Source: Pseudomonadota bacterium (GTDB lineage Bacteria > Pseudomonadota > Alphaproteobacteria > Caulobacterales > Caulobacteraceae). Taken from it: a stretch of DNA of 11,140 bases. Both the position numbers and the translations under genes were made by a program. Under the pieces are notes generated by a model. That model was not told where the DNA came from. It ran no database searches and saw only the letters and a program-made list of their open reading frames with translations. Positions within the stretch are counted from its first letter, which is position 1, and each line of letters starts with the position of its first letter. The stretch spans positions 1 through 11,140 of the forward strand of contig JAEZIH010000064.1 of assembly GCA_023416055.1 (NCBI GenBank), in the 5' to 3' direction. Positions 1 through 6,067 of the stretch are shown here, piece by piece.

Positions 1-40
1 GGCGGATTGACGCGACGGCAAGAGGCCGGAACGTCGCGGC

Positions 41-1228
41 TCAGCAGGCCTGACCGGCGGCCCAGCCGGAGGCCCAGGCCCACTGGAAATTGTAGCCGCC
101 CAGCCAGCCGGTGATGTCGACGGCCTCTCCGATCACATGCAGGCCCGGGACGGCTTTCGCCGCCAGGGTTTGCTGGTCCAGCTGATCCGTGGCCACGCCG
201 CCGAGAGTGACCTCTGCGGTTCGGTAACCCTCGCTGCCGACGGGTTTGACGCACCAGCCGTTGACCGCCTGGTCCAGCCGTCTGAGGTCGCGATCGGCGA
301 TGTCGGCCAGGTTGCCGGTCAGGCCCGCCTGTTCGACCAGAACCTCGGCCAGCCGCTTCGGCACGATCCGCGACAGGGCGGTGTGGGCCGCCTGACGACC
401 GTTCGCGGCCTTCATCGCCTTCAGCTCGGCGAAGACGTCGAGGCCGGGCGCCATGGCCACCGAGATCGACTCGCCCTCGCGCCAGTAGGAGCTGATCTGC
501 AGCACGCTGGGTCCGCTGAGCCCGCGATGGGTGAACAGCAGCCCTTCGGCGAAGCGAGTGCGCCCGTGCGACACCACCGCCTCGACCGACACCCCCGCCA
601 GCGGCTTGAGCCGCTCCAGCAGGCCGGCCTCGAAGGTCAGGGGGACCAGCGCCGGGCGGGTTTCCGTCACGCGCAGGCCGAAGGCCCGGGCCGTGTCATA
701 GGCCCAGCCCGTGGCCCCCATCTTCGGAATCGACTTGCCGCCGGTGGCCAGCACCAGAGAGGCGGCGCGCACCGCCGAGCCGTCCGACAGCACGGCCTCG
801 AAGCCGTCGGCCGACCGGCCGACCCGCTCGACCGATACGCCCAGCGACAGCCTCGCTCCCGCGGTGCGAAGGTCGTCGGTGAGCATGCGGATGATCTGTT
901 TGGCGCTGTCGTCGCAGAACAGCTGGCCGAGGGTCTTCTCGTGCCAGGCGATGCCGGCCCGGTCGACGCGGCGGATGAAGTCCTGCGGGGTGAAGCGGCG
1001 CAGCGCCGAGGTGGCGAAACGCGGGTTCTCGCCGAGGAAGTTGGCCGGGCCGGTCCCCAGATTGGTGAAGTTGCAGCGGCCGCCGCCGGAGATGCGGATC
1101 TTCTCGCCCGGCGCGCGGGCGTGATCGACCAGCCGCACCGAGCGGCCGCGGCGACCGGCCTCGCCGGCGCACATCATGCCCGCCGCGCCGGCTCCGACGA
1201 TCAGCACATCCACCTGTTCGGCCTTCAT
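41..1228 (-). CDS. BaiN/HI0933-family NAD(P)/FAD-dependent flavoprotein oxidoreductase
   Basis: The 395-residue product is a flavoprotein of the HI0933/YhiN (BaiN/RdsA) family. An N-terminal Rossmann FAD-binding motif, GAGAAG, lies at residues 12-17 after a hydrophobic beta strand. The family signature GGGRCNFTN is at 48-56, and the C-terminal FAD-contacting segment GGYNFQWAWASGWAAG starts at 377. Length matches the family (about 390-420). Family members are cytosolic; BaiN of gut clostridia has been linked to bile-acid dehydroxylation, but for most members, including this one, the substrate is unknown. It is the last of three leftward genes, 43 bp after the YbjN-like gene, so co-transcription is possible. 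The ATG at 1228 is the only start that keeps the whole FAD motif; no strong ribosome binding site precedes it. Family confident, substrate unknown. Confidence 0.93.
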   Translation of the reverse strand: MKAEQVDVLIVGAGAAGMMCAGEAGRRGRSVRLVDHARAPGEKIRISGGGRCNFTNLGTGPANFLGENPRFATSALRRFTPQDFIRRVDRAGIAWHEKTLGQLFCDDSAKQIIRMLTDDLRTAGARLSLGVSVERVGRSADGFEAVLSDGSAVRAASLVLATGGKSIPKMGATGWAYDTARAFGLRVTETRPALVPLTFEAGLLERLKPLAGVSVEAVVSHGRTRFAEGLLFTHRGLSGPSVLQISSYWREGESISVAMAPGLDVFAELKAMKAANGRQAAHTALSRIVPKRLAEVLVEQAGLTGNLADIADRDLRRLDQAVNGWCVKPVGSEGYRTAEVTLGGVATDQLDQQTLAAKAVPGLHVIGEAVDITGWLGGYNFQWAWASGWAAGQAC

Positions 1229-1246
1229 CCGCCCGCGTTAGCAGGC

Positions 1247-1271
1247 GGCGGGCCGGGCGGCGAGGCCCGCC
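1247..1271 (-). terminator. GC-rich hairpin between YbjN-like gene and flavoprotein gene
   Basis: An 8-bp perfect stem (GGCGGGCC at 1247-1254 pairing with GGCCCGCC at 1264-1271, 9-nt loop) starts directly after the YbjN-like stop codon, reading leftwards. There is no T tract after it, so it is weak as an intrinsic terminator. It may instead be a 3'-end stabiliser or attenuator between the two genes, or chance in GC-rich DNA. Confidence 0.25.
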
Positions 1272-1772
1272 CTACTCGGCCGCGAAGAAGCCCACGGCGG
1301 TGGCGAAGGCCGGCAGCATGCCCAGCCAGAGGGCCGTGGCCTCGGTCAGCTGTTCCACGTCGTCGCTGTGGACCAGGGCGTCGTGCTGGACCACCGCGGT
1401 CGGGTCGCCCCCAGCCTCCGCCGGCAGGAAATAGGCCTTGAGGAAGCGGTGGTCGCGATTCCAGTCGTTGACCATCTCCGGGGTGATGGTCGGGTTGGAG
1501 AAGCTGGCGGAGTACTGGACCGTGGTGCAGCGGTCGCCGGCGCAGTCGTAGAAGAACACCGCCCAGTGCAGCGGGTCGTCGTTGACGCTGAACCATGCCA
1601 GGTTGTCCTCGCGCTCGACCGGGGCGACATCGCCGCCCTTCGAGATCAGCCAGGCGCGCACGCCTTCGATCGAGACCGCGGGGTCGGAGGCGTTCTGAAC
1701 CATCGGCGCCGCAGGGGCGGCGACGGCGGGCGCAGCGAGGGCGAGAACCAGGGCGGCGGCGATACGGATCAT
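1272..1772 (-). CDS. Secreted YbjN-domain protein
   Basis: The 166-residue protein has a clear Sec-type signal peptide: M-I-R, a hydrophobic Ala/Leu core to about residue 17, and an Ala-rich cleavage region near 19-22. The mature part resembles the YbjN family (type III secretion chaperone-like fold). It has a strand rich in aromatic residues (AVFFYDC at 71-77), a second cysteine at 82, a VNDWNR helix motif at 101-106, and a Trp-rich C-terminal helix (ALWLGML near 147-153). C77 and C82 could form a disulfide after export. The reading frame stays open much further upstream inside zapE, but ATG 1772 is chosen because it starts the signal peptide and GGGAGA precedes it by several bases. YbjN of E. 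coli is a cytosolic regulator-like protein; the role of exported versions is not known. It lies 56 bp after zapE. Confidence 0.85.
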   Translation of the reverse strand: MIRIAAALVLALAAPAVAAPAAPMVQNASDPAVSIEGVRAWLISKGGDVAPVEREDNLAWFSVNDDPLHWAVFFYDCAGDRCTTVQYSASFSNPTITPEMVNDWNRDHRFLKAYFLPAEAGGDPTAVVQHDALVHSDDVEQLTEATALWLGMLPAFATAVGFFAAE

Positions 1773-1828
1773 GCGGGGTCTCCCAGAGGCGCTCCAGCTA
1801 CCGACGGATGCGCGGCGAAAGCAAGGCG

Positions 1829-2941
1829 TCAGCCGCGCTCGCGGGCCAGCCACTCGGCGCCGGCCATCTCGTTCAGGCGCGAGACGGTGCGCTGAAACTC
1901 GAAGGCGCCCACGCCCTCGCGGTAGAGGAGCTCGGGCGCGGCCTCGGCGAGGACGACCAGGCGGGTCCCCGCCTCGTAGAGGGCGTCGATCAGGGTCACG
2001 AAGCGCCGCGCCTCGTGGTGGTTTGCCGGGCCCAGCACCGGCACGTCCTCGACGAACAGGGTGTGGAAGCGCTCCGCGATGGCCAGATAGTCCTGCGGGC
2101 CCAGCGGGCGGGCGCACAGCTCGTCGAAGGTGGCGCGGGCGAGGCCGCCGTCGGTGCGATCGATGACAAGGTCCCGGCCCAGCACCTGCAGGTGCGCCGG
2201 GCATTCCTGCTGCTCGCCCTTGAGGTCGGACCACAGGGCCTCGAAAGCCGCACGGGCCGCAGCGTCGGCGGGCGCGAACCAGACCCGGTCGCCCATCAGC
2301 CGGTCCAGCCGCCAGTCGCGCGCGCCAGCCACGGTGACCACCTCGCAGCGGGCCTCGATCAGGTCGATGAAGGGCAGGAAGAGCTCTCGGTTGATCCCGT
2401 TCAGATAGAGCTGGTCGGGGGCGCGGTTGGAGGTCACTGCCAGCACCACGCGCTGCTCGAACAGGGCCTCGAACAGCCGGCCGAGGATCAGGGCGTCGGC
2501 GATGTCGGTGACCTGCAGCTCGTCGAAGCACAACAGGCGGGCCTCGGAGGCGATCAGTTCCGCGACGGGGCGGATCGGATCGTCGCCCTTCCACTGGCCG
2601 AAGACGGCCTTGCGCGTCGCCGCGTCGCCTTCGCGCCACTGGCGGATCAGGCCGTGCACCCGGGCCACGAAGGCGTGGAAGTGAGCGCGCGTCTTCCGCG
2701 GCTCGGGGGCGCAGGCGAAGAACATGTCCATCAGCAGGGACTTGCCGCGCCCCGGAGGGCCCCAGAGGTAGACGCCGCGCACCTCGGGCGGACGCCCCAG
2801 CAGGCCGCCCAGCGGCCCCTTGCGGGCGAGATCGGTCTCCAGCCGCCCCAGGGCCTCGACCACCGGGACCTGCGACGGGTCCGCGGTCAGCCGGCCGTCG
2901 GCCAGCCGCTTCTCATAAGCAGCCCGAATGCGTGATCCCAT
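1829..2941 (-). CDS. zapE: Cell division protein ZapE (AFG1-like ATPase)
   Basis: The 370-residue product is a P-loop ATPase of the AFG1/LACE1 family; E. coli ZapE (375 aa) binds FtsZ at the Z-ring during constriction and under stress. Walker A GPPGRGKS is at residues 61-68, Walker B LLCFDE at 136-141, followed by the family motif LQVTDIADA. A sensor-1 segment VTSNRAPDQLY is at 169-179, followed by NGINRELFLPFI. The frame is open to 3046, but the 35 extra residues are low-complexity and not family-like; ATG 2941 gives the standard N-terminus MGSRIRAAYEKRLADG. Only a weak GAGAA precedes this start. It heads a leftward group of three genes and is divergent from asd. Cytosolic, with recruitment to the division site inferred from the family. 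Confidence 0.95.
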   Translation of the reverse strand: MGSRIRAAYEKRLADGRLTADPSQVPVVEALGRLETDLARKGPLGGLLGRPPEVRGVYLWGPPGRGKSLLMDMFFACAPEPRKTRAHFHAFVARVHGLIRQWREGDAATRKAVFGQWKGDDPIRPVAELIASEARLLCFDELQVTDIADALILGRLFEALFEQRVVLAVTSNRAPDQLYLNGINRELFLPFIDLIEARCEVVTVAGARDWRLDRLMGDRVWFAPADAAARAAFEALWSDLKGEQQECPAHLQVLGRDLVIDRTDGGLARATFDELCARPLGPQDYLAIAERFHTLFVEDVPVLGPANHHEARRFVTLIDALYEAGTRLVVLAEAAPELLYREGVGAFEFQRTVSRLNEMAGAEWLARERG

Positions 2942-3105
2942 TGTTCTCGGCCATAGCGGCGCCGGTCGCTGCTGAAAAGCGATTGCTTCGCGCGGGCGAT
3001 GGCCCACATAGGGCCTCACTGGCCCGGTACGGAGGGCCTTTCGCAAATTCAGCGCCGACGGCGAGGCCAGGGGCCCGGCGGCGGCGCGTCCGAGGGATCG
3101 ATCAT
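2942..3105. promoter_or_regulatory. Divergent intergenic region between zapE and asd
   Basis: This 164-bp spacer must hold the promoters for zapE (leftwards) and asd (rightwards), since both genes start from it. I could not pick convincing -35/-10 boxes in either direction. A Shine-Dalgarno-like GAGG at 3092-3095 lies 10 bases before the asd ATG. Both neighbouring reading frames remain open through most of the spacer, so base composition alone does not set the starts. Confidence 0.45.
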
Positions 3106-4152
3106 ATGGGCTATCGCGTCGCCATCGTGGGCGCCACCGGCAATGTCGGCCAGGAGATGCTGAACATCCTCGAGGAGCTCGAGTTTCCGGTCGAGGAGAT
3201 GCACGCCGTGGCGTCGCGCCGCTCGCTGGGCGTCGAGGTCGGCTGGGGCGACAAGACCCTCAAATGCCAGGATATCGAGGCCTTCGACTTCTCGAAGATG
3301 GACATCGTCCTGATGAGCGCGGGCGGGGACGTGTCGCGCGAGTGGTCCGAGAAGATCGGCAAGGCCGGGGCCATGGTGATCGACAACTCCTCGGCCTTCC
3401 GCAAGGACCCCGAGGTGCCGCTGATCGTGCCGGAGGTGAACCCGGACGACGTCAAGCTGGCGACGAAGAAGAACATCATCGCCAACCCCAACTGCTCGAC
3501 CGCCCAGCTGGTCGTGGCGCTGAAGCCGCTGCACGACGCGGCGAAGATCACCCGCGCCGTGGTCTCGACCTACCAGTCGGTGTCGGGCGCCGGTAAGGAG
3601 GGGATGGACGAGCTGTGGAACCAGACCAAGGCCCTCTACGGCCTGGGCGACGCCACGCCGAAGAAATTCCCCAAGCAGATCGCCTTCAACGTCATCCCAT
3701 TCATCGGTTCGTTCCGCGACGACGGCTACACCGACGAGGAAGCCAAGATGTGGGACGAGACCCACCGGATGCTGGACCCCGACATCAAACTGACCGTCAC
3801 CTGCGTGCGGGTGCCGGTGTTCGTGGGCCACTCCGAGGCGGTGACGCTGGAGTTCGACCGGCCGATCAGCCCTGACGAGGCGCGGGCCATCCTGCGCGAG
3901 GCGCCGGGGGTGCTGGTCGTCGACAAGCAGGAGCACGACGGCTACGTCACCCCGGTCGACTCGGCCGGCGAGCACGCCGTCTACGTCTCGCGCATCCGCA
4001 AGGACCCGACGGTCGAGAACGGCCTGTCGCTGTGGGTGGTCTCGGACAACCTGCGCAAGGGCGCGGCCCTGAACGCGGTGCAGATCGCCCAGCTGCTGGA
4101 CGAGACCGGCACCATCCAGCCCAAGTCCGGTTACCGCACCCTGACCGTCTGA
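3106..4152 (+). CDS. asd: Aspartate-semialdehyde dehydrogenase
   Basis: The 348-residue enzyme reduces L-aspartyl-4-phosphate to aspartate-4-semialdehyde with NADPH, the branch point to lysine/diaminopimelate, threonine and methionine. The NADP-binding motif GATGNVG is at residues 9-15. The catalytic cysteine is C130 in NPNCSTAQL; Q157 in STYQSVSGAG and H242 in VFVGHSEAV are the expected substrate-binding and catalytic partners. The motif arrangement fits the Asd class common in alphaproteobacteria and Gram-positives rather than the longer E. coli type. ATG 3106 is preferred over an in-frame upstream ATG at 2932 because the protein then begins MGYRVAIVGATG, as in the family, and GAGG lies 10 bases upstream. 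Cytosolic and normally essential. A RarD-type gene follows after 46 bp and may be co-transcribed. Confidence 0.97.
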   Translation: MGYRVAIVGATGNVGQEMLNILEELEFPVEEMHAVASRRSLGVEVGWGDKTLKCQDIEAFDFSKMDIVLMSAGGDVSREWSEKIGKAGAMVIDNSSAFRKDPEVPLIVPEVNPDDVKLATKKNIIANPNCSTAQLVVALKPLHDAAKITRAVVSTYQSVSGAGKEGMDELWNQTKALYGLGDATPKKFPKQIAFNVIPFIGSFRDDGYTDEEAKMWDETHRMLDPDIKLTVTCVRVPVFVGHSEAVTLEFDRPISPDEARAILREAPGVLVVDKQEHDGYVTPVDSAGEHAVYVSRIRKDPTVENGLSLWVVSDNLRKGAALNAVQIAQLLDETGTIQPKSGYRTLTV

Positions 4153-4186
4153 CCTCCCCGACCGTTCCGCCGCCGCTCCCCCGGCG

Positions 4187-4192
4187 AAGGAG
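4187..4192 (+). promoter_or_regulatory. Shine-Dalgarno site deciding the rarD start
   Basis: AAGGAG lies 6 bases before ATG 4199. It directly abuts the alternative in-frame TTG at 4193, which therefore cannot be the start. Confidence 0.8.
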
Positions 4193-4198
4193 TTGACC

Positions 4199-5131
4199 AT
4201 GCCGCCCGCCACGACCGGCGCCGATCAGGGCCGCGCCGCCCTGCTGTCCGCCTTCGCCTGCTACGGCCTGTGGGGGATCATGCCGCTGCTGTTCATGGGC
4301 CAGGCGGCGGCGGGTCTGGACTCGCTGGAAATCCTCGCCCACCGCGCCCTTTGGTCGGTGCTGGTGGCCGGGCTGCTGGTCTGGCTGGCGAAGCAGGGGG
4401 GACAGGTGCGCGACGCCCTGACCGCGCCGCGGACCCTGGGCTGGCTGGCCTTCTCGACCGTCCTGATCGGGCTGAACTGGGGCATCTACGTCTGGGCCAC
4501 GACGCACGGTTCGACGCTGGAGGCCAGCCTCGGCTACTATATCAACCCCCTGCTCAACATGGTCGTGGGGCTGTGGCTGTTCCGCGAGCGGATCGACCGC
4601 TGGGGCTGGATCGCCATCGGCCTGGCGGCGGTCGGGGTGCTGCTGCAGGCCCTGGCGCTGGGGCGGCCGCCGTGGATCTCGATCGTGCTGGCGCTCAGCT
4701 TCGCCACCTACGGCGTCATCCGGAAGCGCGTGCCGATCGACGCCCAAGCCGGACTGATGGTCGAGTGCCTGCTGCTGCTGCCGTTCGGCCTGGCCTGGGT
4801 GATCTGGCTGCAGGCCACGGGCGCCGGGGCCGGCTTCGACAGCCCGACGAACACCCTGTGGGCGCTGGCCAACGGCCCGGCCACCGTGCTGCCGCTGGCC
4901 CTGTTCGCCTGGTCGGCCCGGCGCCTGCCGCTGTCGACCATCGGCTTCGTCCAATTCCTCGCCCCGACGCTGCAGTTCGCCGTCGGCGTCTGGGCCGGCG
5001 AGGCCCTGACCCCGCTGAGGGTGCTGTCCTTCGTCTTCATCTGGGGCGGGGCGGCGGTGTTCGCGGCGGCGGCCCTGTTCCGCGTCCGGGCGGCGCGTCA
5101 GGCGCTGAAGGCGTCGGCGGAGCCGGTGTAA
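4199..5131 (+). CDS. rarD: RarD-type EamA/DMT-superfamily transporter
   Basis: The 310-residue inner-membrane protein has about ten hydrophobic helices arranged as two EamA halves. RarD-subfamily hallmarks are visible: CYGLWGIMPL at 21-30, HRALWSVL at 48-55, NWGIYVWA at 93-100, and EASLGYYINPL at 108-118 at the end of the first half. The second half ends with the PLSTIGFVQFLAPTLQF segment and a basic C-terminal tail. RarD was named for chloramphenicol sensitivity in Pseudomonas; the physiological substrate is unclear and likely a small metabolite, so the name denotes subfamily rather than a proven role. ATG 4199 is set by a good Shine-Dalgarno site. It lies 46 bp after asd on the same strand with no obvious terminator between. 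A G-rich repeat tract begins directly after the stop. Confidence 0.92.
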   Translation: MPPATTGADQGRAALLSAFACYGLWGIMPLLFMGQAAAGLDSLEILAHRALWSVLVAGLLVWLAKQGGQVRDALTAPRTLGWLAFSTVLIGLNWGIYVWATTHGSTLEASLGYYINPLLNMVVGLWLFRERIDRWGWIAIGLAAVGVLLQALALGRPPWISIVLALSFATYGVIRKRVPIDAQAGLMVECLLLLPFGLAWVIWLQATGAGAGFDSPTNTLWALANGPATVLPLALFAWSARRLPLSTIGFVQFLAPTLQFAVGVWAGEALTPLRVLSFVFIWGGAAVFAAAALFRVRAARQALKASAEPV

Positions 5132-5132
5132 A

Positions 5133-5167
5133 GGGCGAGGGTCGAGGGGCGAGGGGCGAGGGTCAAG
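5133..5167 (+). repeat. G-rich heptamer tandem tract, potential G-quadruplex
   Basis: Five 7-bp units follow each other: GGGCGAG, GGTCGAG, GGGCGAG, GGGCGAG, GGTCAAG. Read another way, the tract has five runs of 3-4 G (5133, 5139, 5146, 5153, 5160) separated by 3-4 bases, which satisfies the canonical G-quadruplex pattern. It lies on the rarD mRNA-sense strand, starting one base after the stop codon. Confidence 0.75.
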
Positions 5168-5176
5168 CGCGGAGTT

Positions 5177-5241
5177 CTCCCTCCCCGGCACGGGGAGGGT
5201 GGTCGACGCGCAGCGGCGACCGGGTGGGGAGGACTCGGCGA
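5177..5241 (+). repeat. Structured intergenic repeat element, copy A
   Basis: The element has an 8-bp stem CCCTCCCC (5179-5186) / GGGGAGGG (5192-5199), then a second stem GGTCG (5201-5205) / CGACC (5217-5221), then GGGTGGGGAGG and CTCGGCGA. The same module is found in reverse orientation at 5350-5408 with the same order of parts. No T tract follows, so it is not a standard terminator. It is probably a dispersed palindromic intergenic repeat. Confidence 0.75.
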
Positions 5242-5263
5242 GGCAGCCTCCTGGCGGAAGATC

Positions 5264-5290
5264 GAGTCGACAGAGTCGACAGAGTCGACA
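5264..5290. repeat. GAGTCGACA tandem array 1 (3 copies)
   Basis: Three perfect head-to-tail 9-mers, GAGTCGACA, start at 5264, 5273 and 5282 and are followed by TC. Each contains GAGTC, a GANTC site (the CcrM methylation target), overlapping the palindrome GTCGAC. Confidence 0.92.
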
Positions 5291-5311
5291 TCGGCGGAGC
5301 TGCGAAAAACG

Positions 5312-5338
5312 GAGTCGACAGAGTCGACAGAGTCGACA
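5312..5338. repeat. GAGTCGACA tandem array 2 (3 copies)
   Basis: Three perfect copies of the 9-mer start at 5312, 5321 and 5330 and are followed by TC. The array is 21 bp from array 1 and is preceded by GCGAAAAACG, similar to the lead-in of array 3 (GAGAAAATTC). This suggests a larger repeat unit of about 38 bp, of which the 9-mers are the core. Confidence 0.92.
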
Positions 5339-5349
5339 TCGCGGCTTTG

Positions 5350-5408
5350 TCGCCGAGCCCTCCCCACCCGGCCGCTGCGCGGCCCCCCTCCCCTGAGGGG
5401 AGGGAGAG
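5350..5408 (-). repeat. Structured intergenic repeat element, copy B (inverted)
   Basis: This is the reverse-oriented partner of the element at 5177-5241. Parts are an 8-bp stem CCCTCCCC (5386-5393) / GGGGAGGG (5397-5404) with a TGA loop, a second stem GGCCGC (5370-5375) / GCGGCC (5379-5384) with a TGC loop, the shared CCTCCCCACCC box and TCGCCGAG. The second stem differs in sequence from copy A while still pairing, a compensatory pattern that suggests the structure matters. Confidence 0.75.
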
Positions 5409-5423
5409 GCGGTGAGAAAATTC

Positions 5424-5441
5424 GAGTCGACAGAGTCGACA
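5424..5441. repeat. GAGTCGACA tandem array 3 (2 copies)
   Basis: Two perfect 9-mers start at 5424 and 5433, followed by TC as in the other arrays. The array lies outside the inverted pair of elements, on the side of the YCII-like gene. Confidence 0.92.
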
Positions 5442-5639
5442 TCTGGCGACGCGGCCTGGGCGGCGGCGTGCGGTTCGGTTGTCAAAGACCGGGCCGGCGA
5501 ACCGGCGCCCGCATTGTGCGCCCGGTTTCCGCTCAGGCGGACAGATTGCGTCTGGAAACGCGCCGAACGTTGATGCGGCGAGGGAAATCCGGGACTGTCG
5601 GCGCCGGCATCCGGAAATGACCAGCAGGCGGGAGGCCTC

Positions 5640-5990
5640 ATGGGACGCTATCTGGGGGTGTTCACCAGCGACAAGGCCGGGCCGAAATGGCGGGCCTGGC
5701 GGGCCATGTCGGAGGCCGAGCAGCAGGCCACGGCCGAGCGGGGCGTGGCGGCGGTCAAGGCGTGGGAGGCGGCCCACGTCGACGTCATCGACTACGTCGG
5801 CGGGCCGCTGGGGCCGACGAAGCGGATTTCGGACGCGGGCGAGGTGACCGACATGGTCAACCTTCTGACCGTCTTCATGGTGGTGCGGGCCGACAGCCAC
5901 GATGCCGCGGTGCGGCTGTTCGAAGGGCGCCCGCACATGTCGATCTTCGTGTGCGACGGGGTGGAGGTGATGCCGGTGCTGGGCGACTGA
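5640..5990 (+). CDS. YCII-like small protein of unknown function
   Basis: The 116-residue soluble protein probably belongs to the YCII-related/DGPF-like alpha-beta fold group. The pattern is an N-terminal strand (MGRYLGVFTS), a helix with WRAWRAM, a strand near VDVIDYVGGPLG, a second strand NLLTVFMVVRA, a helix DAAVRLFEGRPH and a final strand. Several YCII-family proteins are small enzymes or sigma-factor-associated proteins, but no catalytic residue can be assigned here. GGGAGG ends 4 bases before ATG 5640. It follows the repeat block and precedes an SDR gene by 77 bp on the same strand. The gene looks real from its coding bias and start signal; the family call is tentative. Confidence 0.75.
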   Translation: MGRYLGVFTSDKAGPKWRAWRAMSEAEQQATAERGVAAVKAWEAAHVDVIDYVGGPLGPTKRISDAGEVTDMVNLLTVFMVVRADSHDAAVRLFEGRPHMSIFVCDGVEVMPVLGD

Positions 5991-6067
5991 ACCGGCGCCG
6001 CCGCCGTCCGTTGTCCGGGGGCGGCCGCGGCGGGCAAGGCCGCCGGACCCCACAGAGGAGAGTTCCC

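Larger units (their letters stand above)
5132..5639. other. 508-bp gene-free repeat region
   Basis: No credible gene lies between rarD and the YCII-like gene. In order the region holds a G-rich heptamer tract (5133-5167), hairpin element A (5177-5241), 9-mer array 1 (5264-5290), array 2 (5312-5338), the inverted element B (5350-5408), array 3 (5424-5441), and then about 200 bp of unique sequence that should include the YCII-like gene's promoter. That last part contains a small hairpin (GCCGG 5493-5497, loop CGAA, CCGGC 5502-5506). Open frames across the arrays encode only repeats such as VDSVDS or STLSTL and are not genes. Confidence 0.8.

Noticed and set aside
137..1441. Long plus-strand open frame opposite the flavoprotein gene.
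   Set aside because: It is a GC-rich antisense shadow; the minus-strand frame has clear FAD motifs while this one is low-complexity and Arg/Gly/Ala-rich.
1773..2639. Upstream extension of the YbjN-like gene to about 455 residues.
   Set aside because: The extra part lies out of frame inside zapE and is low-complexity; the signal peptide marks the true start at 1772.
2932..3105. Upstream in-frame start of asd at 2932.
   Set aside because: It adds 58 residues not found in the family and would overlap the zapE start; ATG 3106 has a ribosome binding site and the canonical N-terminus.
4193..4198. TTG start for rarD two codons upstream.
   Set aside because: It directly abuts the AAGGAG site, leaving no spacing for initiation; ATG 4199 fits.
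3049..4212. Minus-strand open frame opposite asd.
   Set aside because: Antisense shadow; asd on the plus strand has its full catalytic motif set.
5264..5441. CRISPR array.
   Set aside because: Units are 9 bp, directly abutting with no variable spacers, and there are no cas genes.
5098..5442. Minus-strand open frame through the repeat arrays encoding VDSVDSVDS-type repeats.
   Set aside because: Its coding content is just the translated 9-mers and hairpin elements; other frames give equally repetitive peptides, and there is no start signal or family resemblance.
5132..5639. Insertion sequence or transposase remnant in the gene-free region.
   Set aside because: No transposase-like reading frame or motif is visible; only repeats and hairpins are present.
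3947..5641. A 564-codon minus-strand frame opposite rarD and through the repeat block.
   Set aside because: It is made of Arg/Gly/Gln/Pro-rich sequence and translated repeats, whereas rarD on the other strand has about ten membrane helices and a proper ribosome binding site.
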